This document shows positions 8,622 to 16,522 of a stretch of DNA of 64,000 bases, one piece after another. Source of the DNA: CAVSWN01 sp963770995 (GTDB lineage: Bacteria > Acidobacteriota > Vicinamibacteria > Vicinamibacterales > CAVVIG01). How positions within the stretch are numbered: the stretch's first letter is position 1; every line of letters starts with the position of its first letter. The DNA lies in NCBI GenBank assembly GCA_963770995.1, contig CAVYRS010000001.1, positions 3,224,001-3,288,000 on the forward strand, read 5' to 3'. A program made the translations under genes and the position numbers. Under the pieces are notes generated by a model. That model made no database searches. It saw only the letters and a program-made list of their open reading frames with translations, and had not been told where the DNA came from.

Positions 8622-9193
8622 TCGACCGCCGGACGACCGAAACGCAGATCGAGCTTCGTCTCGGCCTCGACGGGCGCGGCACGTATCAGGTGCGCACGGG
8701 CATCCGCTTCCTCGATCACATGCTGGAGCTGGTCGCGAGGCACGGCGCGTTCGATCTCCGGATCGCCGCCGCCGGCGATCTCGACGTCGATCAACATCAC
8801 ACCGTCGAGGACCTCGGGATCGCGCTCGGCGAGGCGGTCTCGAAAGCCCTCGGCCCGCGCCGCGGCATCAACCGCGCGGGCTATTTCGTCATGCCGATGG
8901 ACGAGACGCTTGCCGTGGCCGCCATCGATTTGGGCGGCCGTCCGCACGCGGTGGTCGATCTGAAGCTCAAGACTGTGCGCGTCGGCGACCTGCAAACCGA
9001 GCTGGTTCACGACTTCTTCGACGGCTTCGCGATCGGCGCCCGGGCAAACGTCCACGTCAAGGTGCTGTACGGCCGCTCCAGCCACCACAAGATCGAGGCA
9101 GTGTTCAAAGCGTTCGCGCGCGCGCTGCGGGTGGCTTGCGCCAAAGACAAGCGGCTGGCTCGGATGCTCCCGAGCACAAAGGGACTGCTGTGA
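8606..9193 (+). CDS. hisB: Imidazoleglycerol-phosphate dehydratase
   Basis: Dehydrates imidazoleglycerol phosphate to imidazole-acetol phosphate. The diagnostic manganese-binding motifs are present: DVDQHHTVEDLGIALG and GRSSHHKIEAVFKAFARAL, with FLDHMLE near the N-terminus. The GTG at 8606 is chosen because it gives the normal RRAVIDRRTTET start, has GAAGAGG just upstream and overlaps the hisC end. It is the monofunctional form of about 195 residues without a histidinol-phosphatase domain; no separate histidinol phosphatase was found in the window. Confidence 0.95.
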   Translation: MRRAVIDRRTTETQIELRLGLDGRGTYQVRTGIRFLDHMLELVARHGAFDLRIAAAGDLDVDQHHTVEDLGIALGEAVSKALGPRRGINRAGYFVMPMDETLAVAAIDLGGRPHAVVDLKLKTVRVGDLQTELVHDFFDGFAIGARANVHVKVLYGRSSHHKIEAVFKAFARALRVACAKDKRLARMLPSTKGLL

Positions 9194-9313
9194 AAGTTAG
9201 AAGTAAGAAGTTAGAACTCAGAAGGACTATGAACTGCAGAACCGGTCATGGAAGGACTGCGACACGCTCGCTGTCCTTCTCACTTCTGACTTCTGACTTC
9301 TGACTTCTGACTT
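9194..9313. repeat. Heptamer-type inverted repeat island (GTTAGAA / TTCTGAC units)
   Basis: The left arm (about 9194-9229) is built of AAGTTAGAAGTAAGAAG-like purine units and the right arm (about 9272-9312) of CTTCTGA units repeated about four times. The arms are near reverse complements and could fold into a long imperfect hairpin between hisB and hisH. Related blocks occur at 9986-10018, 24117-24140 and 28313-28383. Confidence 0.7.
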
Positions 9314-9315
9314 TG

Positions 9316-10005
9316 ATGATTGCGCTCATCGATTACGGCGCCGGCAACCTGACATCGGTGAAGAAAGCGCTCGCCGCCGTCGGCGCGGACGTGTTCGTGC
9401 CCGGGCGGCCCGAGGAGCTCGCGACTGCGCGGGGAATCATCGTGCCGGGTGTCGGACACTTCGGCGCCACCCGCGTGCTCGACGATGCATGGGCGTCCAC
9501 GGTTCGTGGGCGAGTGAACGATGGTTGCCCGCTGCTGGGCATCTGTCTGGGGATGCAGTGGCTGTACGAGTCGAGCGACGAAGCGCCAGAGTTGAAGGGG
9601 TTGGGGGTGTTGCCTGGACGTGTGGTTCGGCTGCGCGGAGAGGTCCGGCTAAAGGCGGACCCCACGTACGAAACTGACGTGCTACACCCGCCACCCACGT
9701 ACGTGGGGTCCGGCTTTAGCCGGACCTACTCCATCAAGGTTCCCCACGTCGGCTGGAACAGCGTCACACTCGTCCGTGACGCGTCTCTCACCAGCGGCGT
9801 CACGTCGGGTGCGCAGGTCTACTTCACGCACAGCTATGTCGCTCCCATCACGACCGACACCGCCGCGACGACGGAGCACGGTGAACCATTTGCCGCGATC
9901 GTGCAACGCGGACAGATCGCCGGCGTGCAGTTTCATCCGGAGAAATCGGGCGAAGTCGGGCTGCAGGTTCTGCGCAACTTTGTCCTTCTAACTTCTAACT
10001 TCTAA
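9316..10005 (+). CDS. hisH: Imidazole glycerol phosphate synthase, glutaminase subunit, with an in-frame repeat insertion
   Basis: Class I glutaminase supplying ammonia to HisF. The catalytic triad regions are visible: the nucleophile in LLGICLGMQWLYESS and the His-Glu pair in GVQFHPEKSGEVGLQVL, plus IPGVGHFG and PHVGWNSV. The ATG at 9316 directly follows a TTG at 9313. About 29 residues between VVRL and IKVPHVGW (roughly residues 109-138) have no place in the family and are encoded by a palindromic repeat at 9642-9727, giving a hydrophilic surface loop. The C-terminal LLTSNF is encoded by the next heptamer repeat. The active-site regions remain intact, so function is likely kept. Confidence 0.92.
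   Translation: MIALIDYGAGNLTSVKKALAAVGADVFVPGRPEELATARGIIVPGVGHFGATRVLDDAWASTVRGRVNDGCPLLGICLGMQWLYESSDEAPELKGLGVLPGRVVRLRGEVRLKADPTYETDVLHPPPTYVGSGFSRTYSIKVPHVGWNSVTLVRDASLTSGVTSGAQVYFTHSYVAPITTDTAATTEHGEPFAAIVQRGQIAGVQFHPEKSGEVGLQVLRNFVLLTSNF
9642..9727. repeat. Palindromic GTCCGGCTTTAGCCGGAC-type element inside hisH
   Basis: Arms 9642-9670 and 9698-9727 are reverse complements over about 29 bases with one mismatch (GGTCCGGCTAAAGGCGGACC against GGTCCGGCTAAAGCCGGACC, both followed by CCCACGTACG). The same arms occur between genes at 11559-11637, 48152-48230 and 63929-64000. Here the element is read in frame as part of HisH. Confidence 0.9.
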
Positions 10006-10018
10006 CTTCTAACTTCAA
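9986..10018. repeat. CTTCTAA heptamer tandem repeat across the hisH stop
   Basis: Four and a half units of CTTCTAA, continuing to the TTG start of hisF at 10021. The hisH stop codon lies inside it, so the last six HisH residues are repeat-encoded. Only the pyrimidine arm is present here; its purine partner could be the hisB-hisH island. Confidence 0.75.
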
Positions 10019-10020
10019 CT

Positions 10021-10776
10021 TTGCTTTCCAAACGAATCATTGCCTGCCTCGACGTCCGCAACGGACAAGTCGTGAAGGGCATCAACTTCGAGGGGTTGCG
10101 CTCAGCCGGTGATCCGGCGGAGCTGGCGAGGCGCTACAACCTCGAGGGGATCGACGAGCTCGTGATTCTGGACATCACCGCCACGCTCGAGGCGCGGCGC
10201 GCGCTCGCCGAGACGATTCGTGCTGTCGCGCGCGAGCTGTTCATCCCGCTCGCCGTCGGCGGCGGCATCCGCACCGAAGCCGACGCCGCGGCCGCCGTCG
10301 ACGCCGGCGCCGACAAGGTCAGCCTCAACACCGCTGCTCTCGCCGATCCATCACTCATCACCACGCTCGCCGAACGTTACGGCAGCCAGGCGGTCGTCGT
10401 CGCCATCGACGCCAAGCGCGACGGGGATCGCTTCGCGGTCTACGCACGCAGCGGTCAGGCTGCGACCGGCCGGGACGCGGTGGAATGGGCGAAGGAAGCC
10501 GAGTCGCGCGGCGCCGGCGAGATCCTGTTGACGTCGATCGATCGCGACGGGACCAAGGCGGGCTTCGATTGCCCGCTCACGGCCGCGGTTTCGTCCGCTG
10601 TCTCGATACCAGTCATCGCCTCGGGCGGCGCCGGCAGGCTCGAACATTTCGTGGAGGTTTTCACCGAAGGACGAGCCGACGCAGCGCTCGCGGCGTCGAT
10701 CTTTCATTACGCGGAGACGAGTGTGAAGGCGTTGAAGCAGCACTTACATAGCTGCGGCATTCCGGTTCGTTTGTGA
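10021..10776 (+). CDS. hisF: Imidazole glycerol phosphate synthase, cyclase subunit
   Basis: A (beta/alpha)8 barrel that, with HisH, makes imidazoleglycerol phosphate and AICAR from PRFAR. Family markers are RIIACLDVRNGQVVKGINF with the catalytic Asp, ELVILDITAT, PLAVGGGIRTEADA, GADKVSLNTAA, ILLTSIDRDGTKAGFD with the second catalytic Asp, and IASGGAGRLEHF. The start is a TTG at 10021, needed to include the universal N-terminal MLSKRIIACLD. Length 251 is normal. It precedes hisA here, whereas hisA more often lies between hisH and hisF. Confidence 0.95.
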   Translation: MLSKRIIACLDVRNGQVVKGINFEGLRSAGDPAELARRYNLEGIDELVILDITATLEARRALAETIRAVARELFIPLAVGGGIRTEADAAAAVDAGADKVSLNTAALADPSLITTLAERYGSQAVVVAIDAKRDGDRFAVYARSGQAATGRDAVEWAKEAESRGAGEILLTSIDRDGTKAGFDCPLTAAVSSAVSIPVIASGGAGRLEHFVEVFTEGRADAALAASIFHYAETSVKALKQHLHSCGIPVRL

Positions 10777-10783
10777 CGCCGCC

Positions 10784-10868
10784 AAAACGCAACCACGAAA
10801 ACACGAAGCCACGAAGAAGACCTTCTAGATTCTTTTTCGTGTTTTCGTGTCTTCGTGGTTGCATTTGA
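10784..10868. repeat. CACGAAAA-type inverted repeat island
   Basis: The left arm reads AACCACGAAAACACGAAGCC, and the right arm (about 10831-10866) is its near reverse complement, TTTTCGTGTTTTCGTGTCTT followed by CGTGGTTGC. The spacer is about 10 bases. The right arm ends just before the hisA ATG. Sister islands lie at 44322-44389 and 51275-51357. Confidence 0.75.
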
Positions 10869-10875
10869 TACCCGC

Positions 10876-11556
10876 ATGCTGATTCCCTCAATCGATCTCC
10901 AGGGCGGCGCCGTGGTTCAGCTCGTCCAAGGCGACCGCCTCGCGATCAAGGACGAGGACGTGTTCCGGTGGGTGCGGCGGTTCGAACGGTATCCGAAAGT
11001 GCAGGTGATCGATCTCGACGCCGCGAAGGGCGTCGGCGACAACCTGGCGCTCGTGAAGCAAATCGCCGCGTCCCTCGGTTGCCGCGTCGGAGGGGGTATC
11101 CGGTCAGTCGCGCGCGCGCAGGACGTGCTCGGCGCGGGCGCTCGCCAGGTCATCGTCTCGTCGGCGCTGTTCACGGACGGGCGGCCCGACCTCGGGTTCG
11201 CGGCAAAGCTGGCCGACGCCGTGAGCCGCGAGCGGATCATCGCCGCCGTGGACAGCCGACAGGGCCGAGTCGTCATCCACGGCTGGAAAACGATGCTCGA
11301 CATCACCGCGGTGGACGCAGTCCACGCGCTCGAGCCCTACTGCGACGAATTCCTCTACACCCACGTCGACACGGAAGGCTTGATGGGCGGCACGAACCTC
11401 GCCGCCATCCGCGAGGTCCGGGACGCCACGAGCCGGCGGGTGACCGCGGCCGGCGGGATCACCACGCAGCAGGAAATCGACGACCTGGAGGCCCTCGGCG
11501 TGGACGCAGTAGTCGGGATGGCGATTTACACAGGAAGGTTGAACCTGGACCCTTAG
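10876..11556 (+). CDS. hisA: ProFAR isomerase
   Basis: Amadori isomerisation of ProFAR to PRFAR. A (beta/alpha)8 barrel related to HisF: LIPSIDLQGGAVVQL with the catalytic Asp, VGGGIRSVARAQDVL, YTHVDTEGLMGGTNL with the second Asp, TAAGGITTQQEI, and VVGMAIYTGRL. The ATG at 10876 gives the standard N-terminus; the GTG at 10855 would translate part of the preceding repeat and is rejected. It is the last his gene of the operon. HisE and histidinol phosphatase are not in the window and must be encoded elsewhere. Confidence 0.95.
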   Translation: MLIPSIDLQGGAVVQLVQGDRLAIKDEDVFRWVRRFERYPKVQVIDLDAAKGVGDNLALVKQIAASLGCRVGGGIRSVARAQDVLGAGARQVIVSSALFTDGRPDLGFAAKLADAVSRERIIAAVDSRQGRVVIHGWKTMLDITAVDAVHALEPYCDEFLYTHVDTEGLMGGTNLAAIREVRDATSRRVTAAGGITTQQEIDDLEALGVDAVVGMAIYTGRLNLDP

Positions 11557-11558
11557 CT

Positions 11559-11637
11559 CGTGGGGTCCGGCTTTAGCCGGACCTACACAGACGATCGCGC
11601 TCGCTGTCGGTCCGCCTAAAGGCGGACCCGACGTACT
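11559..11637. repeat. Paired GTCCGGCTTTAGCCGGAC palindromes
   Basis: A GTGGGGTCCGGCTTTAGCCG copy (from about 11560) and a GTCCGCCTAAAGGCGGACC copy (about 11610-11628) in opposite orientation, each itself palindromic, between hisA and the DUF4097 gene. Same family as the element inside hisH. It could also act as an RNA hairpin at the end of the his transcript, but no T-run follows. Confidence 0.8.
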
Positions 11638-11683
11638 ACACAGATTGCGAAACGTTTGGCTCCGGTCCTCCGTCAAAGCGTCC

Positions 11684-12439
11684 ATGCGAAACGCCATCCT
11701 TGTCCTCGCCGTGGTGTCTGCCGGCTGCACCCTGGAGGTCTCGGCTCATACCGACACCGAACACGTCACGCGGACGGCGCCGCTCGCGCCCGGCGGGACG
11801 CTCAAGCTGAAGAACTTTTCGGGGCGCGTCACCATCACCGGGACCGACCGGCAGGACGCGTCGATTGACGCCGTCCGGCACGCGACCCGCGAGAAGCTGG
11901 AGAACATCAAGCTCGACATCCACATGGAAGGGTCGACGCTGGTCGTCAACGCGAACCAGCGGGACTCGGCCCGCTTCAGCCGGCGGCACCGCAACAACCG
12001 GGTGGTCGAGACCGACTTCACCATCGAAGTGCCCCGCCGGACGAACCTCGACGCCGACCTCTTCAGTGCCCCGCTCACGGTCGACGGCCTCGAAGGCTCG
12101 CACAAGGTGCACGGTTTTTCGTCGCGCGTGCGGCTCGAGAACGTCGCGGGCCCTGTCCAGGTGCACACGTTCAGCGGTCCGGTCGATATCCACACCGCGA
12201 CGTGGGGATCGGACCAGTCCGTGGACGTCGACACCTTCAGCGGGAGCGTGAACCTGCACGTCCCGGATACCGCCGCCGGAACGATCAACTTCAACTCCTT
12301 CAGCGGTCACCTGAATTCCGACATTCCGCTCACGCTGCGGTCGGGCAGCCGGCGGTCGCTGCGCGCGGAGCTGGGGACGGGAACGGGGTCCACCCTGCGC
12401 TTCAAGACCTTCAGCGGCAGCGTCAAGATCAACCGGTAA
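11684..12439 (+). CDS. DUF4097-type beta-helix lipoprotein
   Basis: The N-terminus MRNAILVLAVVSAGC is a lipoprotein signal with a lipobox (VSAGC), so the mature protein begins at Cys15 and is membrane-anchored. The body consists of repeated strands of the type F-S-G-x-V-x-I (LKNFSGRVTI, HTFSGPVDIH, DTFSGSVNLH, NSFSGHLNSD, KTFSGSVKIN), the pattern of the DUF4097 beta-helix. The ATG at 11684 is chosen over the TTG at 11645 because it starts the signal peptide. Function unknown; such proteins are often found beside cell-envelope stress regulators, but none is adjacent here. Confidence 0.8.
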   Translation: MRNAILVLAVVSAGCTLEVSAHTDTEHVTRTAPLAPGGTLKLKNFSGRVTITGTDRQDASIDAVRHATREKLENIKLDIHMEGSTLVVNANQRDSARFSRRHRNNRVVETDFTIEVPRRTNLDADLFSAPLTVDGLEGSHKVHGFSSRVRLENVAGPVQVHTFSGPVDIHTATWGSDQSVDVDTFSGSVNLHVPDTAAGTINFNSFSGHLNSDIPLTLRSGSRRSLRAELGTGTGSTLRFKTFSGSVKINR

Positions 12440-12530
12440 GGCCGTTCTCACCATTTTCGCCGCTTCCACGTCATGCGACGTCCGCCCGGGTGAGAACGGC
12501 TCTAACTGCTGCTACAATAGGAACTTGCCT

Positions 12531-12673
12531 CTAGGAGCGTGTCCCATGACGCGACGCGGAACACGCTCCTGGTAGGCCGGCTTCGCTGGCAAAAACTTGT
12601 CATTCATCGGGGTTGCACGCGCGCGTAGCGCGCCTACTAAGAGCCCGTTCGCCACGTCTCGACCGGGCTCCTA
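12531..12673. repeat. Structured three-hairpin repeat, copy 1
   Basis: Order: a stem AGGAGCGTGT / ACACGCTCCT; then GTAGGCCGGCTTCGC; a spacer; GCGCGCCTACTA, which can pair with the GTAGGC; then a stem GAGCCCG / CGGGCTC ending in CTAG. A second copy with the same stems and different loops is at 33471-33612. It sits 19 bases before the GTG of the GH/GT2/NHL gene. The remaining bases of the 12440-12691 gap show no gene. Confidence 0.75.
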
Positions 12674-12691
12674 GAGGGCAGTTCACCTATT

Positions 12692-15600
12692 GTGAGCACA
12701 GCGGTTCAGACACATACCGAGGTCCGCTGGGCCCCGACGCAGGCGTCGGCAACCCGGATCGCGGCAGACGGGAAATTTCTGCGCCTCGGCGGCGGGGCGC
12801 GGTTCCTCGTCAAGGGCGTCACGTACGGGACGTTCGCGCCCGATTCCACGGGTTATCAATTCCCTTCGATATCCCAGGTCGCCGAAGACTTTCGCCTGAT
12901 GGCAAGCCTCGGCGTCAATACGGTCCGCACCTACACGGCGCCGCGCCGCGATCTGCTCGACGAGGCGGCCCGTCACGATCTGCGCGTGATGGTCGGGCTG
13001 CCCTGGTCGCAGCACGTCGCGTTCCTCGACGATCGCTCGCTCCGCCGGCGGATCCGCAACGAGATCGTCAGCCAGGTAGCCGCGCTCGGCGACCACCCCG
13101 CGATCCTGGCATTCGCCCTGGGCAACGAAATTCCACCCGGCGTCGTACGCTGGCACGGCCGGCAGCGCATCGAACGGTATCTCCGCATCCTGTACGAAGA
13201 GAGCAAGGCGGTCTCGCCCGACAGCCTCTTGACGTACGTCAACTTTCCGCCGACGGAATTTCTCGATCTCGCATTCTTCGACATCTTCGCCTTCAACGTG
13301 TATCTGCACCGCGAGACCGAGTTGCGCGCGTACCTCGCGCGGCTGCAGCACATTGCCGGACACAAGCCGCTCCTGCTCGCCGAGGCCGGCGCCGACAGCA
13401 GCCGCGAGGGTGAGGAGGGCCAGGCGGACATCACGGCGATGCACATCCGCGCCGCCTTCGAGGAAGGCGCGTGCGGCGCGATCGCGTTCGCCTGGACCGA
13501 CGAGTGGTGGCGCGGCGGAAACCCGGTCGACGACTGGAAGTTCGGCCTGGTCGATTGCGAACGGCGCTTCAAACCCGCGGCGGTCGCCGTGTCCACCGCA
13601 TTCGAGGAGGCGCGGTTTCCGCGCGACGTGCAGCGTACCTGGCCGCGCGTGTCCGTCGTGGTCTGCGCGTACAACGCCGCCGACACCCTCGAGGATTGTC
13701 TGTCGTCCCTCGAGCAGCTGACGTATCCGGACTACGAGATCATCCTCGTCAACGACGGTTCCACGGATCGCACGAGCGAGATCGGACGCGCGCATGCGCG
13801 CGTGCGCGTCCTCGAAACGCCGAACGCGGGGCTGAGTGCCGCCCGAAATGTGGGACTGGCCGAGGCCGGCGGCGAGATCGTGGCCTACACCGACGCCGAC
13901 ACTCGCGTCGATCGCGATTGGCTCTCGTTCCTCGTCCAGCCGTTTCTCAAGTCCGACGTCGCGGGATCGGGCGGACCGAATGTGGTCCCCGCCGACGACC
14001 CGCCGATGGCGCAGTGCATTGCTCGTGCGCCGGGCGGCCCGACCCACGTGCTGCTCGACGATCGCACCGCCGAGCACGTGCCCGGCTGCAACATGGCGTT
14101 CCGCCGCGACGCCCTCGTGGCCATCGGCGGCTTCAATCCCATCTTTCTCCGCGCGGGCGACGATGTGGACGTGTGCTGGCGGGTGCAGGCGCGCGGCTGG
14201 AAGATCGGGTTCGCGCCGGCGGCGCTCGTGTGGCACCACCATCGTGCGTCGCTGAAGGCGTACTGGCGGCAGCAGGTCGGCTACGGCGAAGGCGAGACCT
14301 GGCTGATGGCGCATCACCCGGACAAGTTCCTGGACGGACGCTTGCTGTGGCACGGGCGCATCTACAGCCCGCTGCCGTTCGTGCGATCGCTCTCGGGCAC
14401 CCGCATCAACGCCGGGGTGTGGGGGACGGCCGCGTTTCCATCCGTCTACCGCACCGACGTGCATCCGTTCGCGTTCATGCCGCATTCGATCCGGTGGCAA
14501 GTCATTTCCTTCATCCTCCTTCTGGCGGGCCTCGCGGTGGCGTCGACGGGCGAGCACCAGTGGGCCGCGGCCATCCTCCTCGGGGGCGGCGGCATCGGCG
14601 TGGCCACGACCATCGCCAAGAACATCGCCTACGCCATGCGGTCCGACATCGAGTCGCTCCGCGGTCCCAGGTTCTGGTACCGCGCGGTGGTCGCGTACCT
14701 CCACTTCCTGCAGCCGATCGCGCGGCTGCGCGGGCGGATTCGCGGTCTCCTCTCCCCGCCCGAAATCGCCCTGCCGCATGCGCGCGCGCAGACGAGCCGC
14801 GGGCCGCGGCCGTCGTTGAGCGAGGCGTGGCGGGCGCTGGTTCTCATCTCCGGCAACGTCGCCGAGGATCGCTTCTGGAGCGAGACGTGGACGACGGCCG
14901 ACCGCGTGCTCACGGATCTCGCCGACTGGCTGCGGCAATCGCGCGCCGTCCGGACGATCGAGGTCGATGAAGGGTGGTCGGACGATCGCGACGTCAGCGT
15001 GTTCGTCGGCCGCTGGGCCTGGCTCGACATCCGCGCGCTGGTCGAAACGCACGACGCCGGCCGGGCGCTCGTCCGGCTCAGCACGCATCTGCGGCCCACT
15101 ACCTACGGCGTCGTGACCGCGCTCGTGTTCGGCGCCGGGCTGTTCGCCGCGGCACTGTACGGAGTGGCGCTGCGGTGGCCGCTGGCTGGCGCGGCGGCGG
15201 CGGGCCTGGCGGTGTTGTTGATCCCAGCCGTCGCCTGGCGGACGGCACAGGCCACCGCCATCGTGCGGCGCGGGATCGCACGCGTCACCGTCGGCGCCGG
15301 CATGATGCAACTGCCGTCGGCGCCCGCGCATGCGCCGCTCGTGTCGCCCTCACTGCTCCGCATGTACGGCCTGCGCAGCGCCATCATCTTCATCGTCACG
15401 GTCGTCACGCTGGGCGCCAGCACGTTCATGCTGCGGGAGGCGGCGACGGCGCCGGTGATCGGCGGGAAGCAGGGGTTCGCCGGCGACTACGGGCCGGCGA
15501 TCGAGGCCTGGCTCGACGCCCCCGGCGGGATCGTGGTCGCGGCAACCGGCGACATCTACTTCGCCGACTCGAACAACCACGTGATCCGCCACATCGACGC

Positions 15601-16522
15601 GCGCAACGGCGTCATCACGACGGCGGTCGGCAACCACGATCTCGACGCGGGATTCTCGGGCGACGACACGCCGGCGACCCAAGCGCAGCTCGACACGCCC
15701 GACGGCGTGGCCATCGCGCCCGACGGCGACTTGATCATCGCCGACTCGCGCAACGATCGAATCCGCCGCGTCGATCGCGCGACGGGAGTCATCACCACCA
15801 TCGCCGGCTCGGGCCTCAACGGGTACGACGGCGACGACCAGCCGGCCATCGAGGCGGCACTCAACACTCCGAGTGCGGTGGCGGCCGCGGCCAACGGCGA
15901 CATCTACATCGCCGATACGCTCAACTACCGCGTCCGCGTGATCGACGCGAAGACGGGATTGATCCACACCGTCGCGGGCGATGGCACACCGGGTGAGCCC
16001 GAACGCGTCGGGGACGGCGCGCCGGCGACGACCGCGCAGTTGAACATGCCGAGCGACGTCGCCGTGGCGCCGAACGGCGATGTCTACATCGCCGACATGC
16101 ACCACAACCGCGTGCGAAAGCTCGACCGGCGGACGCAGATCATCTCGACCGTCGCGGGCAGCGGGATCTGGGGCTACTCCGGCGATGATGGTCCCGCCGT
16201 GGACGCGCGCCTGGCCGGACCAGCGGGCATCGCGGTCGTGGCCGAACCGGGCGCGTCCGGCAAGCTGACGATCTTCATCGCCGACTTCTACAACCAGCGC
16301 GTGCGCGCGGTCGGGCCCGACGGCGTGATGCGCGATCTCACGCAGGAAGGGCGGATCGCGTTCGGCGCGCCGACGCGCGTCGCGTATGCGCCGCGGCGCG
16401 GGTGGCTGTACGTCGCCGACTCGAGCGACAACCGGATTGTCCCGCTCCCGATTCCGAAGGGCCTGATCGCTCCTCGTCCCACGCTTGGACTCCCGAATCC
16501 GATGCGAAGGTCGGGCGGATGA
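12692..16522 (+). CDS. Trimodular protein: TIM-barrel glycosidase, GT2 glycosyltransferase, NHL beta-propeller
   Basis: 1276 residues from a GTG start preceded by AGGGCAG. Residues about 20-305 resemble a GH2/GH5-type barrel, with the acid/base FALGNEIPPG (Glu146) and the nucleophile LLLAEAGAD (Glu231). Residues about 318-560 are a GT2 domain: SVVVCAYNAADTL, ILVNDGSTD, DAD (401-403), an acceptor-side DDVDVCWR and a YWRQQVGYGEG segment like the QxxRW region of processive synthases. Membrane segments lie near 600-645, 804-850 and 896-914. Residues about 925-1265 hold NHL repeats (GDIYIADTLNYRVR type, with GYDGDD turns). The topology suggests glycan synthesis at the membrane with an extracytoplasmic propeller. 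It overlaps the ABC exporter start by four bases. Substrates unknown. Confidence 0.8.
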   Translation: MSTAVQTHTEVRWAPTQASATRIAADGKFLRLGGGARFLVKGVTYGTFAPDSTGYQFPSISQVAEDFRLMASLGVNTVRTYTAPRRDLLDEAARHDLRVMVGLPWSQHVAFLDDRSLRRRIRNEIVSQVAALGDHPAILAFALGNEIPPGVVRWHGRQRIERYLRILYEESKAVSPDSLLTYVNFPPTEFLDLAFFDIFAFNVYLHRETELRAYLARLQHIAGHKPLLLAEAGADSSREGEEGQADITAMHIRAAFEEGACGAIAFAWTDEWWRGGNPVDDWKFGLVDCERRFKPAAVAVSTAFEEARFPRDVQRTWPRVSVVVCAYNAADTLEDCLSSLEQLTYPDYEIILVNDGSTDRTSEIGRAHARVRVLETPNAGLSAARNVGLAEAGGEIVAYTDADTRVDRDWLSFLVQPFLKSDVAGSGGPNVVPADDPPMAQCIARAPGGPTHVLLDDRTAEHVPGCNMAFRRDALVAIGGFNPIFLRAGDDVDVCWRVQARGWKIGFAPAALVWHHHRASLKAYWRQQVGYGEGETWLMAHHPDKFLDGRLLWHGRIYSPLPFVRSLSGTRINAGVWGTAAFPSVYRTDVHPFAFMPHSIRWQVISFILLLAGLAVASTGEHQWAAAILLGGGGIGVATTIAKNIAYAMRSDIESLRGPRFWYRAVVAYLHFLQPIARLRGRIRGLLSPPEIALPHARAQTSRGPRPSLSEAWRALVLISGNVAEDRFWSETWTTADRVLTDLADWLRQSRAVRTIEVDEGWSDDRDVSVFVGRWAWLDIRALVETHDAGRALVRLSTHLRPTTYGVVTALVFGAGLFAAALYGVALRWPLAGAAAAGLAVLLIPAVAWRTAQATAIVRRGIARVTVGAGMMQLPSAPAHAPLVSPSLLRMYGLRSAIIFIVTVVTLGASTFMLREAATAPVIGGKQGFAGDYGPAIEAWLDAPGGIVVAATGDIYFADSNNHVIRHIDARNGVITTAVGNHDLDAGFSGDDTPATQAQLDTPDGVAIAPDGDLIIADSRNDRIRRVDRATGVITTIAGSGLNGYDGDDQPAIEAALNTPSAVAAAANGDIYIADTLNYRVRVIDAKTGLIHTVAGDGTPGEPERVGDGAPATTAQLNMPSDVAVAPNGDVYIADMHHNRVRKLDRRTQIISTVAGSGIWGYSGDDGPAVDARLAGPAGIAVVAEPGASGKLTIFIADFYNQRVRAVGPDGVMRDLTQEGRIAFGAPTRVAYAPRRGWLYVADSSDNRIVPLPIPKGLIAPRPTLGLPNPMRRSGG

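Noticed and set aside
10855..10875. Earlier GTG start of hisA
   Set aside because: It would translate the end of the CACGAAAA repeat and add residues absent from the family.
12683..15331. Very long minus-strand ORF (882 codons) opposite the GH/GT2/NHL gene
   Set aside because: Arg/Ala/Gly/His-rich composition without motifs, typical of antisense frames in high-GC DNA; the plus strand carries a clear multidomain protein.
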